Source: Yamagishiella unicocca | Lineage: Eukaryota > Chlorophyta > Chlorophyceae > Chlamydomonadales > Volvocaceae | Assembly (NCBI GenBank): GCA_003116995.1 | Contig: BDSL01000004.1 | Coordinates: forward strand, 1,488,001-1,552,000 | Direction of reading: 5' to 3' | Length of the DNA: 64,000 nt | Shown: piece after piece, positions 11,451-23,137 of the stretch | Layout: each line of letters begins with the position of its first letter | Position numbering within the stretch: the first letter of the stretch is position 1 | The notes under the pieces: generated by a model | What the model was told of the DNA's origin: nothing | Database searches by the model: none | Seen by the model: only the letters and a program-made list of their open reading frames with translations | Translations under genes and position numbers: made by a program

Positions 11451-14400
11451 ATGCCTGAGGATACAGTACGCACCGCCTTCAACTTCGCGCCCATACTCAG
11501 ACACCGCACCACAGATGCTGCTCGACGTATCACGGCCATTTCGCTCGACACCGCGGCCGGGCGGATTTTTCTTGGCCTTGCAAGCGGCCATGTGGAAGAA
11601 CACCAGATCATCCTCAAGCAGGTGCATGTGGATGCGGGCTGGTCAGGATTGGGGCCGAGCGTTGCCGGGCAACTTGCGCCCGGCGCGCCGGCTTCGACCC
11701 GCCTGGTAGCCGAGAAGCGTGTTTCCCGCCAGGCCGTCAAATCCCTGGCCTGTCTCCCAACCGCGGCCCGTCTTGCGATCCTTTGCGAAGATGGCACAGC
11801 GGCAGTAGCCGCGTACGACACATGGGTTGTCACCAGCCTCCAGGGCGTCCGCACAGCCACCGCTATGGCTGCCGACCCGGCGCCCGCCGCGGCTGCGGCA
11901 GCAACGTCCCGGCGCCTCACGGACAGCATCGGCGGCAGCGCCGGTGGCAGCGTTGGTGGCAGCCATGCCTCCGGAGCAAGCAAGCCTGCGGGGGCAGCTG
12001 CCGCCGCTGCCGCAGTGGCCCCCTCTCCCCGACCCGTGCGCCTTGCAGTGGCCGTCAAGAGTTTCAACACCGCCGCCAAGCTGCTCGTCTACTCCATATC
12101 GCCGTCCCTGGGCTTCGCCGCCGGCCAGCCGCCCGCGCTGCTGCTGGCGCAGATCCCCCTGCAAGAGCCGGTGGTGGACCTGATCTGGGTCGGCTCCGGC
12201 CTCTTCGTACAGCACGCTATGTCGTACGATCTGTTACAGCCCGGCGGCCGCATCACCCAGATCGCCGAGCACGGCTGCACGCAGCCGCGCATGTCGTCAG
12301 CACCCTGGTTGGGAGGCCCGGGGGGCGGAGGGGCGGAGGCGGCGGCTGTCGCCGCCACCGCCGCTGGCGGCGGCGGGCACAATGCGGCGAAGGTGTCTGC
12401 CGCCGCCTCCGCCAGGGGTGCGTTGTTGTTCCAGGACTCCTTGCTTCTGCTGACGGATGGGACAGGGGCGGCTGTCGTGGGCTCGGAACCGATCCAGGTT
12501 TCGGAGCCGCCCCTAGCCATCTGCTCCAGCGGGTCCTTCCTGTTGGTGGTCTCGGACTCGGACGGCGTGCTCGTGTACGACAGGGCCTCCTCTCGGCTCG
12601 TCCAGCGCATCTTCTGGACGCACGACGACCCGTGGGTCGCGGCCGCGCGCCGGATCCCTGTGGCGGAGGACGCCGGCGGTGGCGGCAGCGTGGCAGTAGC
12701 CACCTCGACGACCGTCATGCTGCTGCAGCCAGTGGCGTCGGACGTCCAGGTGGGAGGTGTCCTGTGACGCGGCGGGAACCGTGTACGCGTCGCCCTTGTT
12801 CACGCCGCGCCCTCCCCCCCTCCCACATCGGGTCTTCTCACCCCCCTCTCTCTCCCCCCCACACACGTAAACGGTTTTTATGCCCCCCCCGTCTATTCTT
12901 AACGGTTTTTTCGGGCATCCACGGGTCTTCCTCGAACCCCCCCCCCCCGCACACACTTCCTTCCAGGCACGGGAGCTGCTGAAGCGGAAGCGCTTCGACC
13001 TGGCGCTGGCGCTGATCCGGGGCTCCCGCCACGCCGGCGAGGAATGGGCTGACACGGCGCTAGCGCAGGCAGGGCTGCTCATGCTGCAGGCGAGTGCGAG
13101 CGGGGGATACACTGCGAGGGGGAAGGGCCGGGGGTAGCTAAAACACTTGTGTTTAGTCACACGAGGAAGATTATAGGATAGGCTAGGATACGACACGACG
13201 CCGTGTGGAACGTGTGCTTCGGCGCCGGCAGGTGGGAGCTCCCTCGCTCCCTGCTCACCCCTTCCGCCCTCCCCCGCCTTTTTCCCCACCCAAGTTCTTC
13301 GGCATGCACCTCGAAACGTCTGTTCGAAACGGGCTTTTTCCCGCATCCACGGGTCTTCCTCGCACCCGCCCCCCGCCCTCAAAACTTCTGTTTCAAACGA
13401 TTTTTTTTTGGACATCCACGGGTTTCCCTCGAACCCCCGCCCTCAGGAACTGCGCTGCGAGGACGCCCTGGCGGCGCTGGAGGAGGTGGGGCCGCCCGCC
13501 TTCCAGCCCGCTCAGCTGCTGGCTCTGTTCCCGCGTGTGGCCCGGCGCTGGCTGTCGGGGCTGCCGCACCGCTCCTACTGGGGGCTGCATGGCTCGCTGC
13601 AGAGTGAGCAGGCGGAGGGAGGGGATTTCGAGGAAGACCCGTGGATGCGAGAAAAAACCGTTTAGAGCAGGACAGACGTTTTGAGATGCATGCTGGAAAA
13701 CTGGGTTGCGGAGGGGAAGGGGAGGGGGCGGTGTGCAGGCGCTACGACGAACAGTGTCGTTGGGGTTGGCGTTGCGGAGGGTAGGAGTGGCGGGCGCACG
13801 TGTCGGACGTACGTCCGTACCACGTGCCATCCGTAGGGGCGTCAGGGCCGGAAGACGGAGCCCTGCGGCACATGACACTGCCTGCCTCCGAAACCACGCA
13901 ACAAACCCTTCCCCCGCCGCGCCGGCTCCGGAACCCCCGTTCAATCCGCAGGCCTGGACCGCATCTGCGACGACTTCTTGGAGCTGCGCAACTCCACTGG
14001 CAGCAGCCCGCAGCCCTCGCCCTCGCCGCCGGCGTCCATTGGCGCCTCTCCGGCCTACTCGCTCCTGCCGCCGGGACTATCCCCCGAGCCAAGCACCCAC
14101 ACCCACAGCCAACACCAGCATCAGCACCTCCACATCCATAGCCAGGGCGCCCGTCTCCATCAACATCACCAACGACACCACCCGCCGACGGGACTCGCGG
14201 CGGCGACGGCGGCAGTCGCTGGGGGCTCCTCCCCTGGGGGCTCCGCGGCCGCAGGAGGTGGCGGCGACGAGGTGGCGGCGCTGGCGGCCGATGCGAAGCG
14301 CCACATCGTGTCATACCTCATGCGGGTGAGGGGGCGGGCGAGGGCCTCTATCCACAACCCTTTCCATGCTTTTCGCTCCCTGCTTCCCCCTCCGCCGAAC

Positions 14401-17400
14401 GCTATCCGCTTACCAACACGCAAGTCCCAGCGCCGCGTTGCCCCCCTACCCCTCATGCGCGCGCATCCCGGTGTCCGAAGGCTATGCACACGCTACAGTC
14501 GCGTTACCGGTTCTTTTAGTGTAACCCCCCACCGCCCCCCCGGCCCCTACAGAATCGCGCCTTGCCTGGGGTCCAGTGCTTAGAAGGCATCGACACGCTG
14601 CTCGTGCACTTGCTGGTGGACATCGGCGAGACGGGGGCGCTGGAGGCGTTCCTGGCCGCCCGGGACGAAGAGCCGGAGGCGGCTCCAGGGGCAGCGGCGG
14701 CGGCGGAGGCGGCAGCGCCTGTGCGACCCGACCGCCCCGCGACTCCGCTCGCCGGCGCACCAAGCGCGGCTACTGCTGCTGCCGTCACTGCTGCCCCTGC
14801 TACTGCCCTTGCAGTTGCTGTTGCTGGGGTCAAGGGGCCGCCGGCTCAGGTCTCGACGCGCGACAGCGAGCTGGTGGCGGTGCTGGAGGGGGCGGGAAGG
14901 TGCGGCGTGGGTTTTGAGGGTGTGAGGGTTTTGGGGCCTGGAGTCCGCAGCAAGAAGGGAAGGGACTTGAGGGGAAGCAGATGAGAGGGCTAAGCGTTGC
15001 TGCTGCAAATGTTGCTACTGCCACCGCCGCTGACGCCATTGCTGCTGCTGCTACTGCTGCTGCTGCCGCTGTCGGCACAGGTGGCATGCGCTGGCAGTGC
15101 TTCGGGCGGCCAGGGGGCAGGTGCCTCAGGCGCTGGAGCTGTGGCAGCGGTTGGCTCTGCTGGAGGTGGCGGTGAGCCCGTAGGGGAGGGGGGATGTGTA
15201 AAAACCGTTTTACGCGACGGGACAGGATAGTTTGCGCATGGTCGTCGGGGGAAGGATGGCGAGAAGACCCGGTTACACGACGTGGGAGACGGAAGGGTGG
15301 GAGGAGGGGCGCAGAGTGGTCCGGGTCACCGGGCGGGATGGAGCCATGGTGGAGGGGGACGTGCAGGTGCTGGGCGACAAGGGGCAGTAAGGCCAGGGGC
15401 ATGCAATGTTCACGGCAGCGGAGGTAGCGCTGTGAGCCCTCCCGACGTTGTGCGCCCTCCCTCGAGCTGTGTCACACTTCCAGCTAAGACCCTGACGTGT
15501 CTGTGGCGTGTGATGATGTCGTGTGCCGACCGCAGGAGGCGCCCAGCACCAGCGGCGCGGTGGCTGTCGAGGCAGCAGCAGCTGCCGCCACCGCCGCCAC
15601 CGCCTCAAGACCCACGGAGTCACTCCCCACTCCCCGAGCGGCGGCTTCAGCTCCGGCGGACCGAGAGGCATCGCCCGCGGACAGCGGCGCACTGGCCTCC
15701 GCCGCGGGCAGCTCGTACGACAGCCTCTGGGCGGCGGCGGCGGCGGCGGTGGCGGCGGCCTCTGCCGCGGCGCTGATGGCGCTGCCAGCGAGGACGCCGC
15801 CGCTGCTTTGTCTCTCCAAGCTGCCCTGGCTGCTGCATGCGGCGCCGGACGGGGTGAGTGCCAGGTTGGATGCTGGCCGGGGGGAGGGGGGAGCCAGCGG
15901 CCCGGCTGCGGCCCGGTTGGTTGTTATTGTTATCCACATCCCGACATCCACATCAAGTAACTCGAGCCCCGCATGCCGCCTCGGACACAGGCCCTCCACG
16001 TGATGCGCAGCCGGCAGCTGCCGGTAGCTGACGTCATGTCGCTGCTCCAGGGGCGGTCCGACGGCGTCCGCTGGCAGTACCTGCACCACCTGGTGTACGG
16101 CGCCAGCGGCGACGGCGGCGTACGGCGCAGCGGCGCGGGAGCAGTGAGGGCTTCCGGGAGCGGGCCGGAGGAGGGGCTCGCGGCGCTGTACGGCGGCGCT
16201 GACGTGGCGGCCGCCCCCTGGCACCTGGACCCCTCACTGCACACCGAGCTGGCGCTTGAGCTGGTCGAGTGCGTCGCGATACTGCAAGCCCGGATCCAGC
16301 AGATCCAGCAGATCCAACAGATCCAACAGATCCAACACCAGGACCAGCAGCTGGTGGGGTCGGGGCCGACGTCGGAGAGCGGCACGGTGGAGGCCGGCGC
16401 CGCGGCGGCGGCGGCAGACGTCAGTGCAGGGGACGGGACGGCGGCGCCTGCACCCTCGAGTGCCTTTGCGGCGGCGGCGGCGGCGGCGACGGCGGCGTTG
16501 TACGACGGTGCGGATGCGGGTGACGTGGCGACGGCGTCGTTGGAGCTGGCGCCAGCGCTGCCGCTGCTGCCGGTACCAACGTCGCGCCAGTTGTCGGCGG
16601 TCGCTGACGCCGCCGGCGCGGCGGCCGCGAGGACCTGCTCACCGCCGCCGCTGCCGGCCCGCGCTATGTTACACGCGACGGGCTCCTCAGTGCACCCGCA
16701 CCCGCACCCGCTCCTGTCCCCCCGAGCGTCGCGGCCTGACACGTCAGGGCCTCCGGCCACGCACCCACACGGCCACGGCCACAGTCACCACCACCAGCAC
16801 CACCGGCAGCATCACGGTCAGCAGCAGCAGCAGCAGCAGCACCGCCCCCACGACCCCCACCACACCCACCAGCACCCGCACTCCCACGGCCACCAGCGGA
16901 TCACCTCCCCCCGCGCGACACGCTCACACACGCTGGGGGATGGAGTCGCGCTGTTGGCGCCCGATGGCGGCACCACCGGCTCCGGAACCAGGACCGCTGA
17001 GCTGGCCTGGCTGTCTACCATCGGTGCACTGCCTGTGGCGGCAGCGGCGCGACAGCTGAAGTTGGCGGTGCGAGGTGCCATGGCGGCGGCGGGGCATGAG
17101 TTGGACGCCGACGGCGACGGCGACGGCGGCGGCGGCGGCGGCAGCCTGTCATTGCTCCGCGCGCTGTCGTACGGCGGACGCGGCGAGGGCATCGGCTCCC
17201 TAGCCGGCTTGCGGGCTGTACTGCAGCATCACCTGTACGCCTCGACGTTGTACGACGCTGCCATCGTGCTGCAGGTGCGGGAGGAGTGGGCGGAGGACGG
17301 CTGCTCTCCGCTCCTGTCGTGTCGCCGGATTACTGCGGCGTGGCCTCTGTCCAACGACGTACGCGCTCGCTCCGCCGTATAACCCCAACCACACCACCTC

Positions 17401-19274
17401 AAAACCCCCCGCGGCCACAGGCCGTCGGCGGTAGCTCCGCTGCTGGGTTGCTGCTGCGTGAAGTGGTGCAGCTGCACTGCCGGCTCGCTGACCATCCGGC
17501 AGCGCTGGCGGTGATAGCGCTGCAGCAGCTGGACGTGGACGGCGCCATCACCTACTGCCGGGCGCAGTGCGGGCAGGAGGGCTGGCTGGCGCTGCTGGAC
17601 ACCCTGCTGAGGTGGGGCGAACAGCTGGGTGTCCTTAAACTCAAATCCTCGAAGCGGTGCCCGACCCACCTTCGTTCCTTACAAAGATAAACCGATAACC
17701 GACCCGATAACCGACCCCATGAACGACCCCATGACCCCACAAACCCTGAGCTCACGCCCGCCAGCCGCACATTCCCCGACCGCCTTCACGCAGGCCCGGC
17801 GGCGGCCGCGAGCCAGACTACTCGGCCGCGTGCCGTGTGCTTGCAGCCGAGGGCGCGGCACTGGCGCCTCTGCAGGTGGGAGGCCAGGACGATGACGAGG
17901 CGGCGGTCTATCGCGAAGACGACCGCCTTCGTTTGAGGAAGGCTGACTGTGTCCTCTCCACCTCCCCTTCCTCGCCCCCACGATGTCCCCAACCTGTGTT
18001 CCTCTGTCCCGCCAGCTCCATACCCCAATAGCTGCAACCAAACCCCTGAAAATCCCTACTTTTCTCACGGGCAGGTGCTGGAGGCCCTCAGTGACGACAT
18101 GCCGCTGCACCTGGCTCACGGCACGCTGAGCCGCATGGTGGGATCGGTGCTGCACCGCAAGCGCCAAGGACAGGTGGGGGTTTTGGGTTTTGGGGGAATG
18201 GGATTGCCGGCAGCAGCCGCCCGAGGAAACCCGACTGGGGGGCCCCCGCGTGGGGTGGGACTGGGGGCTGGGGCTGGCGGCTGCCGTACAGCCTTCTCCC
18301 GCTTGCCTGCCCACCTGCCAGGCTCCCTCCCGCCCCTACCCCTGTCGCCACCTCATTCAGCGACACGGCAGTTGTCCGCTGGCTTGTCGTCGGGCTAGGT
18401 CCCAACAACACGCCGCGCCCGGGCCCTCGGATCGCTCCCTCAGGTCATGCGGGCGCTGCACCGGGCCCAGAACCTCGCGCTACGGGCGGAGCTTGCGCAG
18501 CTGCAGGTGAGGCCCGCCCCCGGCCCCGGCTGCTCTTGCCGCTGCTGCCAATTTCGAGCTGCTGCTGCTGCTGCTGCTGGTACTGCTCTCCAGCTGCTGA
18601 TGTTGATACTGATGTCCAGCTGCTGCTGCTGCTGCTGATGTCCAGCTGCTGTCCAGTTGCTGAGCTGCTGCCACCTCACTTCCCGGGCTCAGCCCCCAAC
18701 TCTCACCCCCCCGCCCCTCCTCCGCTACCTCCAGGCGTGTCGGGTGGTGGTGAGCGACGAGACGCTTTGCCGCGGCTGCCAGCGGCCCCTCACCACCAAG
18801 GTCTTTTACCGCTACCCCTCGGGGGTCGTCATGTGCGCCAGGTAAGACACACCCGGAGCGCTGGGTGCCTCTTCCCGGCCTGTGCGATCCAACCGAGCTA
18901 GCAGTGCGTCGCAACGGCGAAGCCAGGGGCTACAGAAAAGGACCGGTTACTCAATCCAGGGGGCGGGGCAGGGTTGCTAGTGAGTGCGGGAGTGTTGGAG
19001 TGGCGGCGCAAGGAGGCATGCGGGCAAGGTGGGGGGAACCTGGGGTTCAGCTGGGCGGGCGGGAAGTGCATTCGCCATTCCGTCGTAGCTCAGGCGCCTC
19101 CTCCTGGCGCGTCTGTTCTAAACTGTTTTCCTCGCATCCACGGGTCTTCCTCGCAACCCCCCGGCACGAGTCTGAACCTGTCCCCCAATCCCGAGACCCT
19201 TCTCCGCCCGCCGATGCTGTTGGCCTTCTCCGTGCAGGTGCGCCAGGCCCGAGGCAGAATCGTCGTCTGGGTAG
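11451..19274 (+). CDS. VPS3: VPS3 / VPS39-family (TGFBRAP1-like) CORVET/HOPS tether subunit
   Basis: Fourteen exons join in phase to 1512 residues: 11451-12749, 12967-13089, 13447-13603, 13952-14325, 14553-14899, 15114-15171, 15536-15853, 15991-17274, 17421-17611, 17794-17875, 18075-18173, 18444-18506, 18735-18841, 19238-19274. CORVET/HOPS tethers capture endosomal or vacuolar membranes for Rab- and SNARE-driven fusion. Residues 1-433 form the N-terminal CNH/propeller region (ITAISLDTAAGRIFLGLASG; SLACLPTAARLAILCEDGTA; YDRASSRLVQRIFW; VAVATSTTVMLLQ). Next come ARELLKRKRFDLALALI and helical repeats. The C-terminal block (LEALSDDMPLHLAHGTLSRM; VMRALHRAQNLALRAEL) leads to a zinc motif CRGC...CARC completed by the last 37-nt exon (CAR|CARPEAESSSG, TAG). 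The order fits plant VPS3 best; VPS39 is the alternative. Family-foreign Ala/Gly/Ser, His and Gln runs fill exons 4, 5, 7 and 8. Intron 2 uses a GC donor. Confidence 0.92.
12893..12940 (+). repeat. Intronic CCACGGGT repeat, copy 1 (forward, near acceptor)
   Basis: It lies in VPS3 intron 1 (12750-12966), 26 bases before the acceptor. The core reads AACGGTTTTTTCGGGC then ATCCACGGGTCTTCCTCGAA. A partial echo of the left part precedes it at about 12867. Confidence 0.85.
13303..13368 (+). repeat. Intronic CCACGGGT repeat, copy 2 (forward)
   Basis: It lies in VPS3 intron 2 (13090-13446). This copy shows the longer left part, GCATGCACCTCGAAACGTCT then GTTCGAAACGGG, followed by ATCCACGGGTCTTCCTCG. 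Confidence 0.85.
13378..13436 (+). repeat. Intronic CCACGGGT repeat, copy 3 (forward, abuts acceptor)
   Basis: It ends about ten bases before the acceptor of VPS3 intron 2. This is the second subtype: GTTTCAAACGATTTT, GGACATCCACGGGTTTCCC, TCGAACC. Together with the following C-rich bases it makes up the polypyrimidine region. Confidence 0.85.
13627..13693 (-). repeat. Intronic CCACGGGT repeat, copy 4 (reversed, near donor)
   Basis: It starts 23 bases after the donor of VPS3 intron 3 (13604-13951). It reads TTCGAGGAAGACCCGTGGAT on the plus strand, and ends with TTTTGAGATGCATGC, the reverse of the left part of copies 2 and 9. Confidence 0.87.
16297..16338 (+). repeat. Coding tandem repeat (Ile-Gln-Gln) in VPS3
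   Basis: Four to five ATCCAGCAG/ATCCAACAG units inside exon 8 encode an Ile-Gln-Gln run. A CAG run encoding poly-Gln follows at about 16820-16840. Both sit in the long family-foreign insert of this exon. Confidence 0.85.
19110..19160 (+). repeat. Intronic CCACGGGT repeat, copy 5 (forward)
   Basis: It lies in the last VPS3 intron (18842-19237), 77 bases before the acceptor. It reads GTCTGTTCTAAACTG, then CGCATCCACGGGTCTTCC, TCGCAACCCC. Confidence 0.85.
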
Positions 19275-19316
19275 CACAGTCAGCTGGCGGCCGCCTCGGA
19301 GCCGGGCAGCAGCAGG

Positions 19317-19510
19317 CAGCGGTGGCAGCGGCAGTGGCAGTGGCAGGTAGCGGTGGCAGTAGCAGGCAGCGGTGGCAGTGGTGACGGTAGCGATGGCAGT
19401 AGCAGGCAGCGGTGGCAGTGGTGACGGTAGCGGGTAGTGGTGGTAGTAGCAGGCAGCGGTGCAATGGCAGGCGCTACTGCGGTGTAGTTAGCAGGCAGCG
19501 GTGGCAGCAG
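19317..19510. repeat. GGCAGCGGTGGCAGT minisatellite
   Basis: Imperfect tandem units built from GCAGGCAGCGGTGGCAGTGG and GACGGTAGC lie just downstream of the VPS3 stop codon, probably in its 3' UTR. Confidence 0.8.
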
Positions 19511-21294
19511 TGTACATACGTACGCCTAGGCGGTGTTGGGTCAGGACGACATCTTACCTCCTCCGGGTGAGTACAATTCCAGATGTCGGTAGCTCTTTGG
19601 TTTCGCCGGCAGGGTGCTAGCGCTAGCTTGGCTGGGAGTGCCTAGCCAAGCCCAGCAGGGGTGCGTGTTTACCGCTAAGCCACGAAACTTCCAAGGGAGA
19701 ACAAATCGGAATGATGTTGGGGGCGGAGGAGCGACAGTGGTGGTACCTTGATGCTCGAGTTCGTTCAGGAATTTGCGACAATTGGGCGCAGCAGGCGAGC
19801 TGGGGGTCGGTTACTTGCTTGCATGCGGAGGAAAATGAAAATTTCACTGGTGTGCCGAGACGTCGTGATGAAAGAGCTGTCGGACGCTGTTAGGTGAGGC
19901 TTGCCGATCAAGATGTTATTAAAAACTTACAGGCAAGGCCTAGCGTGTGGCGCGTTTTGTCTTCGCAAGAAGGTGTCCGTTGCACCCTTTCACAGCAATT
20001 TGTGGTCATTTCGGATCTTCCGTGCATCGCGTTAGCACAGTGGTAACACTTTTAATTGATGCTGAACCTTGCTATTGCGCCGTGCAACGGCCTCAGCTGC
20101 GATATGTATGGATGCAGGCGCAGCATCAGTCGCCAACCTCCCCTATGTCTATGCTGGTCTATGCCGATGGCCAACGCAGCATCCGCTCGACTAGGCCAAC
20201 CGCAATTGAGCCAGATCACAGAAACCACGCGGGCACAGAACCCAGAACTACGCGGGCTGTCCCGTCACCTCAACAACACTTGAGGGTGCAAGCCGCACGA
20301 ATACGACGCAAGCTGCCGTACGTTCTTCGCATAAATATACTGTACACAACGACACGTCAGACACCCGCCCATGCATCCCTCAACTATGGATGACCTACAC
20401 CTTCGGTGAAGTCATCCTACGTTTATAACCGACTCAAGCCGCCACTGCACCTCCTTGAGGTGACATAGCTGAACCACGGCAGCGGCAACCAAGATGCGCA
20501 CCTGGCCCAGAAACTCGGCAGCCCTATACCTTCACACGACAGTTTGAAGCCTCTGATAGGCTTTCACCCAACACCCCCCCATGTATATTCTTGCCAGGCA
20601 GCCCACCATTGGTTGACCCGCTAACAATCATCCTGCGTGCTTCTAAGTTGCATTCAGCAACACAGGGAGAGAATGCTTCAGCTCCCCTGCTTCAGCTCCC
20701 CCCGAGGGTCCCCTGCTTCAACTATAACCGGTTAGCGGCGCCCAGCACCTCATGCTGCCCGCTTGCTGAGCTGGCCCCTGTACTTGATTACTTGAGAATA
20801 TATGTATTGGCCAGCTACATAGGGGTTAGGGAGGGCGGTATAGTGGGTGGCGCGCAGCGTCGGTGTTGGTTGTGACACCAAAGTGATGCAAGGCCCGCCG
20901 CTGACCCGCCGGCTGCGGCCGCATATGTCAGTAAACCCATCACGCCTAGACGAGATGAAGGCACGACAAGCTCAACATGACGTCAACGTCAAACAATAAA
21001 TGGTCTGGGTTGAGTCCCCCCACGACATCCAAACGAGAGAACCGGGAGCCCAACAGTCCACCACAGGTAGACCCCGCGTAATCCAATGCCAGGTAGCCGT
21101 GGGTGCCCCGCCTCCCGGACACGTCGCAAATTCAACCGGTGCACGACGGAGGGGGGAAGGGTGCTGCGGTGCCCCGCATACATTTCGCCCTGGTCCGCCA
21201 ATTACTTACTGAAAGCGTCTCGGGTAAACCGCAAACCGTTCCGCCAGCTCCAAGACGATTTCGCCTGCAATTCGTATTTGACGTCTGAAGCATC

Positions 21295-21450
21295 CTAGAA
21301 CGTGCTGGTAGCTACGCTCGGATTCAAGTCAGGAAAGCCGCGTACCCCTTGCTGTTCTTGAGGCTTCGGCTCTTCCTGGCACCACGTCAACGCGGCTACC
21401 GCGAGAACAGCGCTTATTGCCACCAGAACAAACCGCATAGGACAAACCAT
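21295..21450 (-). CDS. Candidate small secreted peptide
   Basis: A 51-residue reverse-strand frame starts MVCPMRFVLVAISAVLAVAA, a clear hydrophobic signal-peptide-like run. It is followed by TWCQEEPKPQEQQGV, a Pro/Glu/Gln-rich stretch, and ends VATSTF. No homologue is recognised. It could also be a first exon, a membrane-anchored microprotein or a chance frame. The signal-like N-terminus on an ATG is the only support. Confidence 0.25.
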   Translation of the reverse strand: MVCPMRFVLVAISAVLAVAALTWCQEEPKPQEQQGVRGFPDLNPSVATSTF

Positions 21451-23137
21451 GATGCCACCACTGCAAAGTAAGGGTCGGTAGGCCTGCCCGAATAACGTTG
21501 AGCTTAACGAGTAGCCTTCTCGCCACTGCCGAACGCCGAACGCAAAGGCCCTGGAGGCGCACTCAGCCACAGGCTCACAGCGATGCTGCGTTCCCGCCGA
21601 GGCAGCTTCTCTTGCTATACTGTCTGATGAAAAGATGACCCATAGCCTCAAAGAGCAGCACAGCCGCCCGGGAGGGAGAATCCGGGTAGCCGTACGGAAA
21701 GCTAATGGCGCGTGCTATGCGTCGTCCAAGAGGTCCGAGGCAGTCCCTAGAGGCAAGCTCAGAAGTATTGCTCATCAACTTGTCTAAGAGGTGATGTGTT
21801 TATTTAAACCTTGCGAAAGGGCCGAACTGCTATTTTTCAGGTATGTGTGTTAATAATCTGCGAGCAAACAGCAAGGAGCAGATGACCTGCTAATGACGTC
21901 AGATCGCTTTTCATTAGTGCCCTTTTATATAATGTTGCAGTCTTCGCAAGCTTGGGCAAGCCCAGGACAGGGAGGGCCCGCAATACCGATACCTTTTGTG
22001 TCTAATTACTTGGATTGCTGCTTGTGGACTGTGAGTCCGAAAGGGTCCGAAACGGTTGTAGGCGACGAATTACCGGAGGTTGGGCCGGTTCGGCGTCCGC
22101 ACCTGTCCACACCTTTCCACACCTTTATAGGCAATGTTTCAGAACGTTTGCGCTGTCACCCTTGTGTCTGGTTAGAAGGTATCTGTCTCAGAAGCGTTAC
22201 AGGGCCGTTACGAAGCGACACAATGGTTTCTGGTACGTCGTGTCATTTGGTGCCGTCCCCTATGTCTTAGCCACTTTTAGCGGGGCGCTAGAGGGGTCTA
22301 GGATTTAGTGTCGCTATACCCTGTCCCTTGCCGTGCTCCCATTCTCCGGTCTCGAGCGACACCAGCCAGCACTAGCAGGCACTAGCTCCTTTGCTGCACC
22401 GACTCCCCGCGTTTTTCGTGCTGTGACGCAATCTATGCTATCCAACAACCCTCAGCAACAGACAGCGACAAACGGGCCGGAGGATTAAGTTGACGGCACG
22501 CAAAGGCTGTGCATCATGGAATTGCTTCACAGACTATGTGTGGCCCGGGTGTATCCCGTTACAACCTCGGCAAGCGGGGAAAACCCGCCGCCAAAGCCTC
22601 TTTCCTTCTGAGGAAAACTTTACCAATATGCTTGCTATAGCCGTCTCCGAACACCCTGATAAGCCCTCTAAGGGGCATACAGGGGCGTACGGGGAAGCCG
22701 GCACACGGCAACCATGAAAACCGGTGCTCCCGGGCGCTCTGTTCCCTAAAGGTCCCGGGCGCTCCTACCCCTCCTCGTGACAGACTTAATTCGCTACCTT
22801 ACGTGCCATGCCGAAAAAAGGGAAATGACGAATGTGGAAAGGACGAAAAAACATTATGGAGACATGAATGCTCCTCTTGTAGATTGTCACTCTCATCGGT
22901 GTTGTTTCAGCAGCGTACGACTATAATATGGTCAGCTAATGATGACGTCGTGACGCCCAGCTTGTATTGCTCGCACTGTCGCATATCCCCAGCTCACAAA
23001 AAACAGGAGGATTCTGCATCACTGGGAACTCAACAACACTCTTCAGTGACCAAACCGGACCATGCCATACATTTTTGAAACCGACCGGTAGCCTCACCAC
23101 AGCCTAGAGCTTGCTTGCAGCTCATCCGTCAGAGGTA

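Larger units (their letters stand above)
19275..23137. other. Gene-poor region after VPS3
   Basis: Visibly less GC-rich than the flanking VPS3 gene. It begins with a minisatellite (19317-19510) in the likely VPS3 3' UTR. The only candidate gene is a small reverse-strand secreted peptide (21295-21450). Other open frames have non-ATG starts and no motifs. The last part must contain the promoter of the gene at 23138. Confidence 0.5.

Noticed and set aside
12089..12718. Long reverse-strand frame opposite VPS3 exon 1
   Set aside because: A shadow frame of GC-rich coding sequence; the plus strand matches the VPS3 family and closes in phase.
15005..15113. Leu-rich stretch before VPS3 exon 6 as coding sequence
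   Set aside because: It is a CTG/GCT-rich simple sequence in the intron; the exon model 14899 to 15114 closes in phase and fits the family without it.
11451..19274. Calling the tether subunit VPS39/VAM6 outright
   Set aside because: CNH region and C-terminal CxxC...CxxC layout fit plant VPS3 better, though the two families are close and the distinction is not certain.
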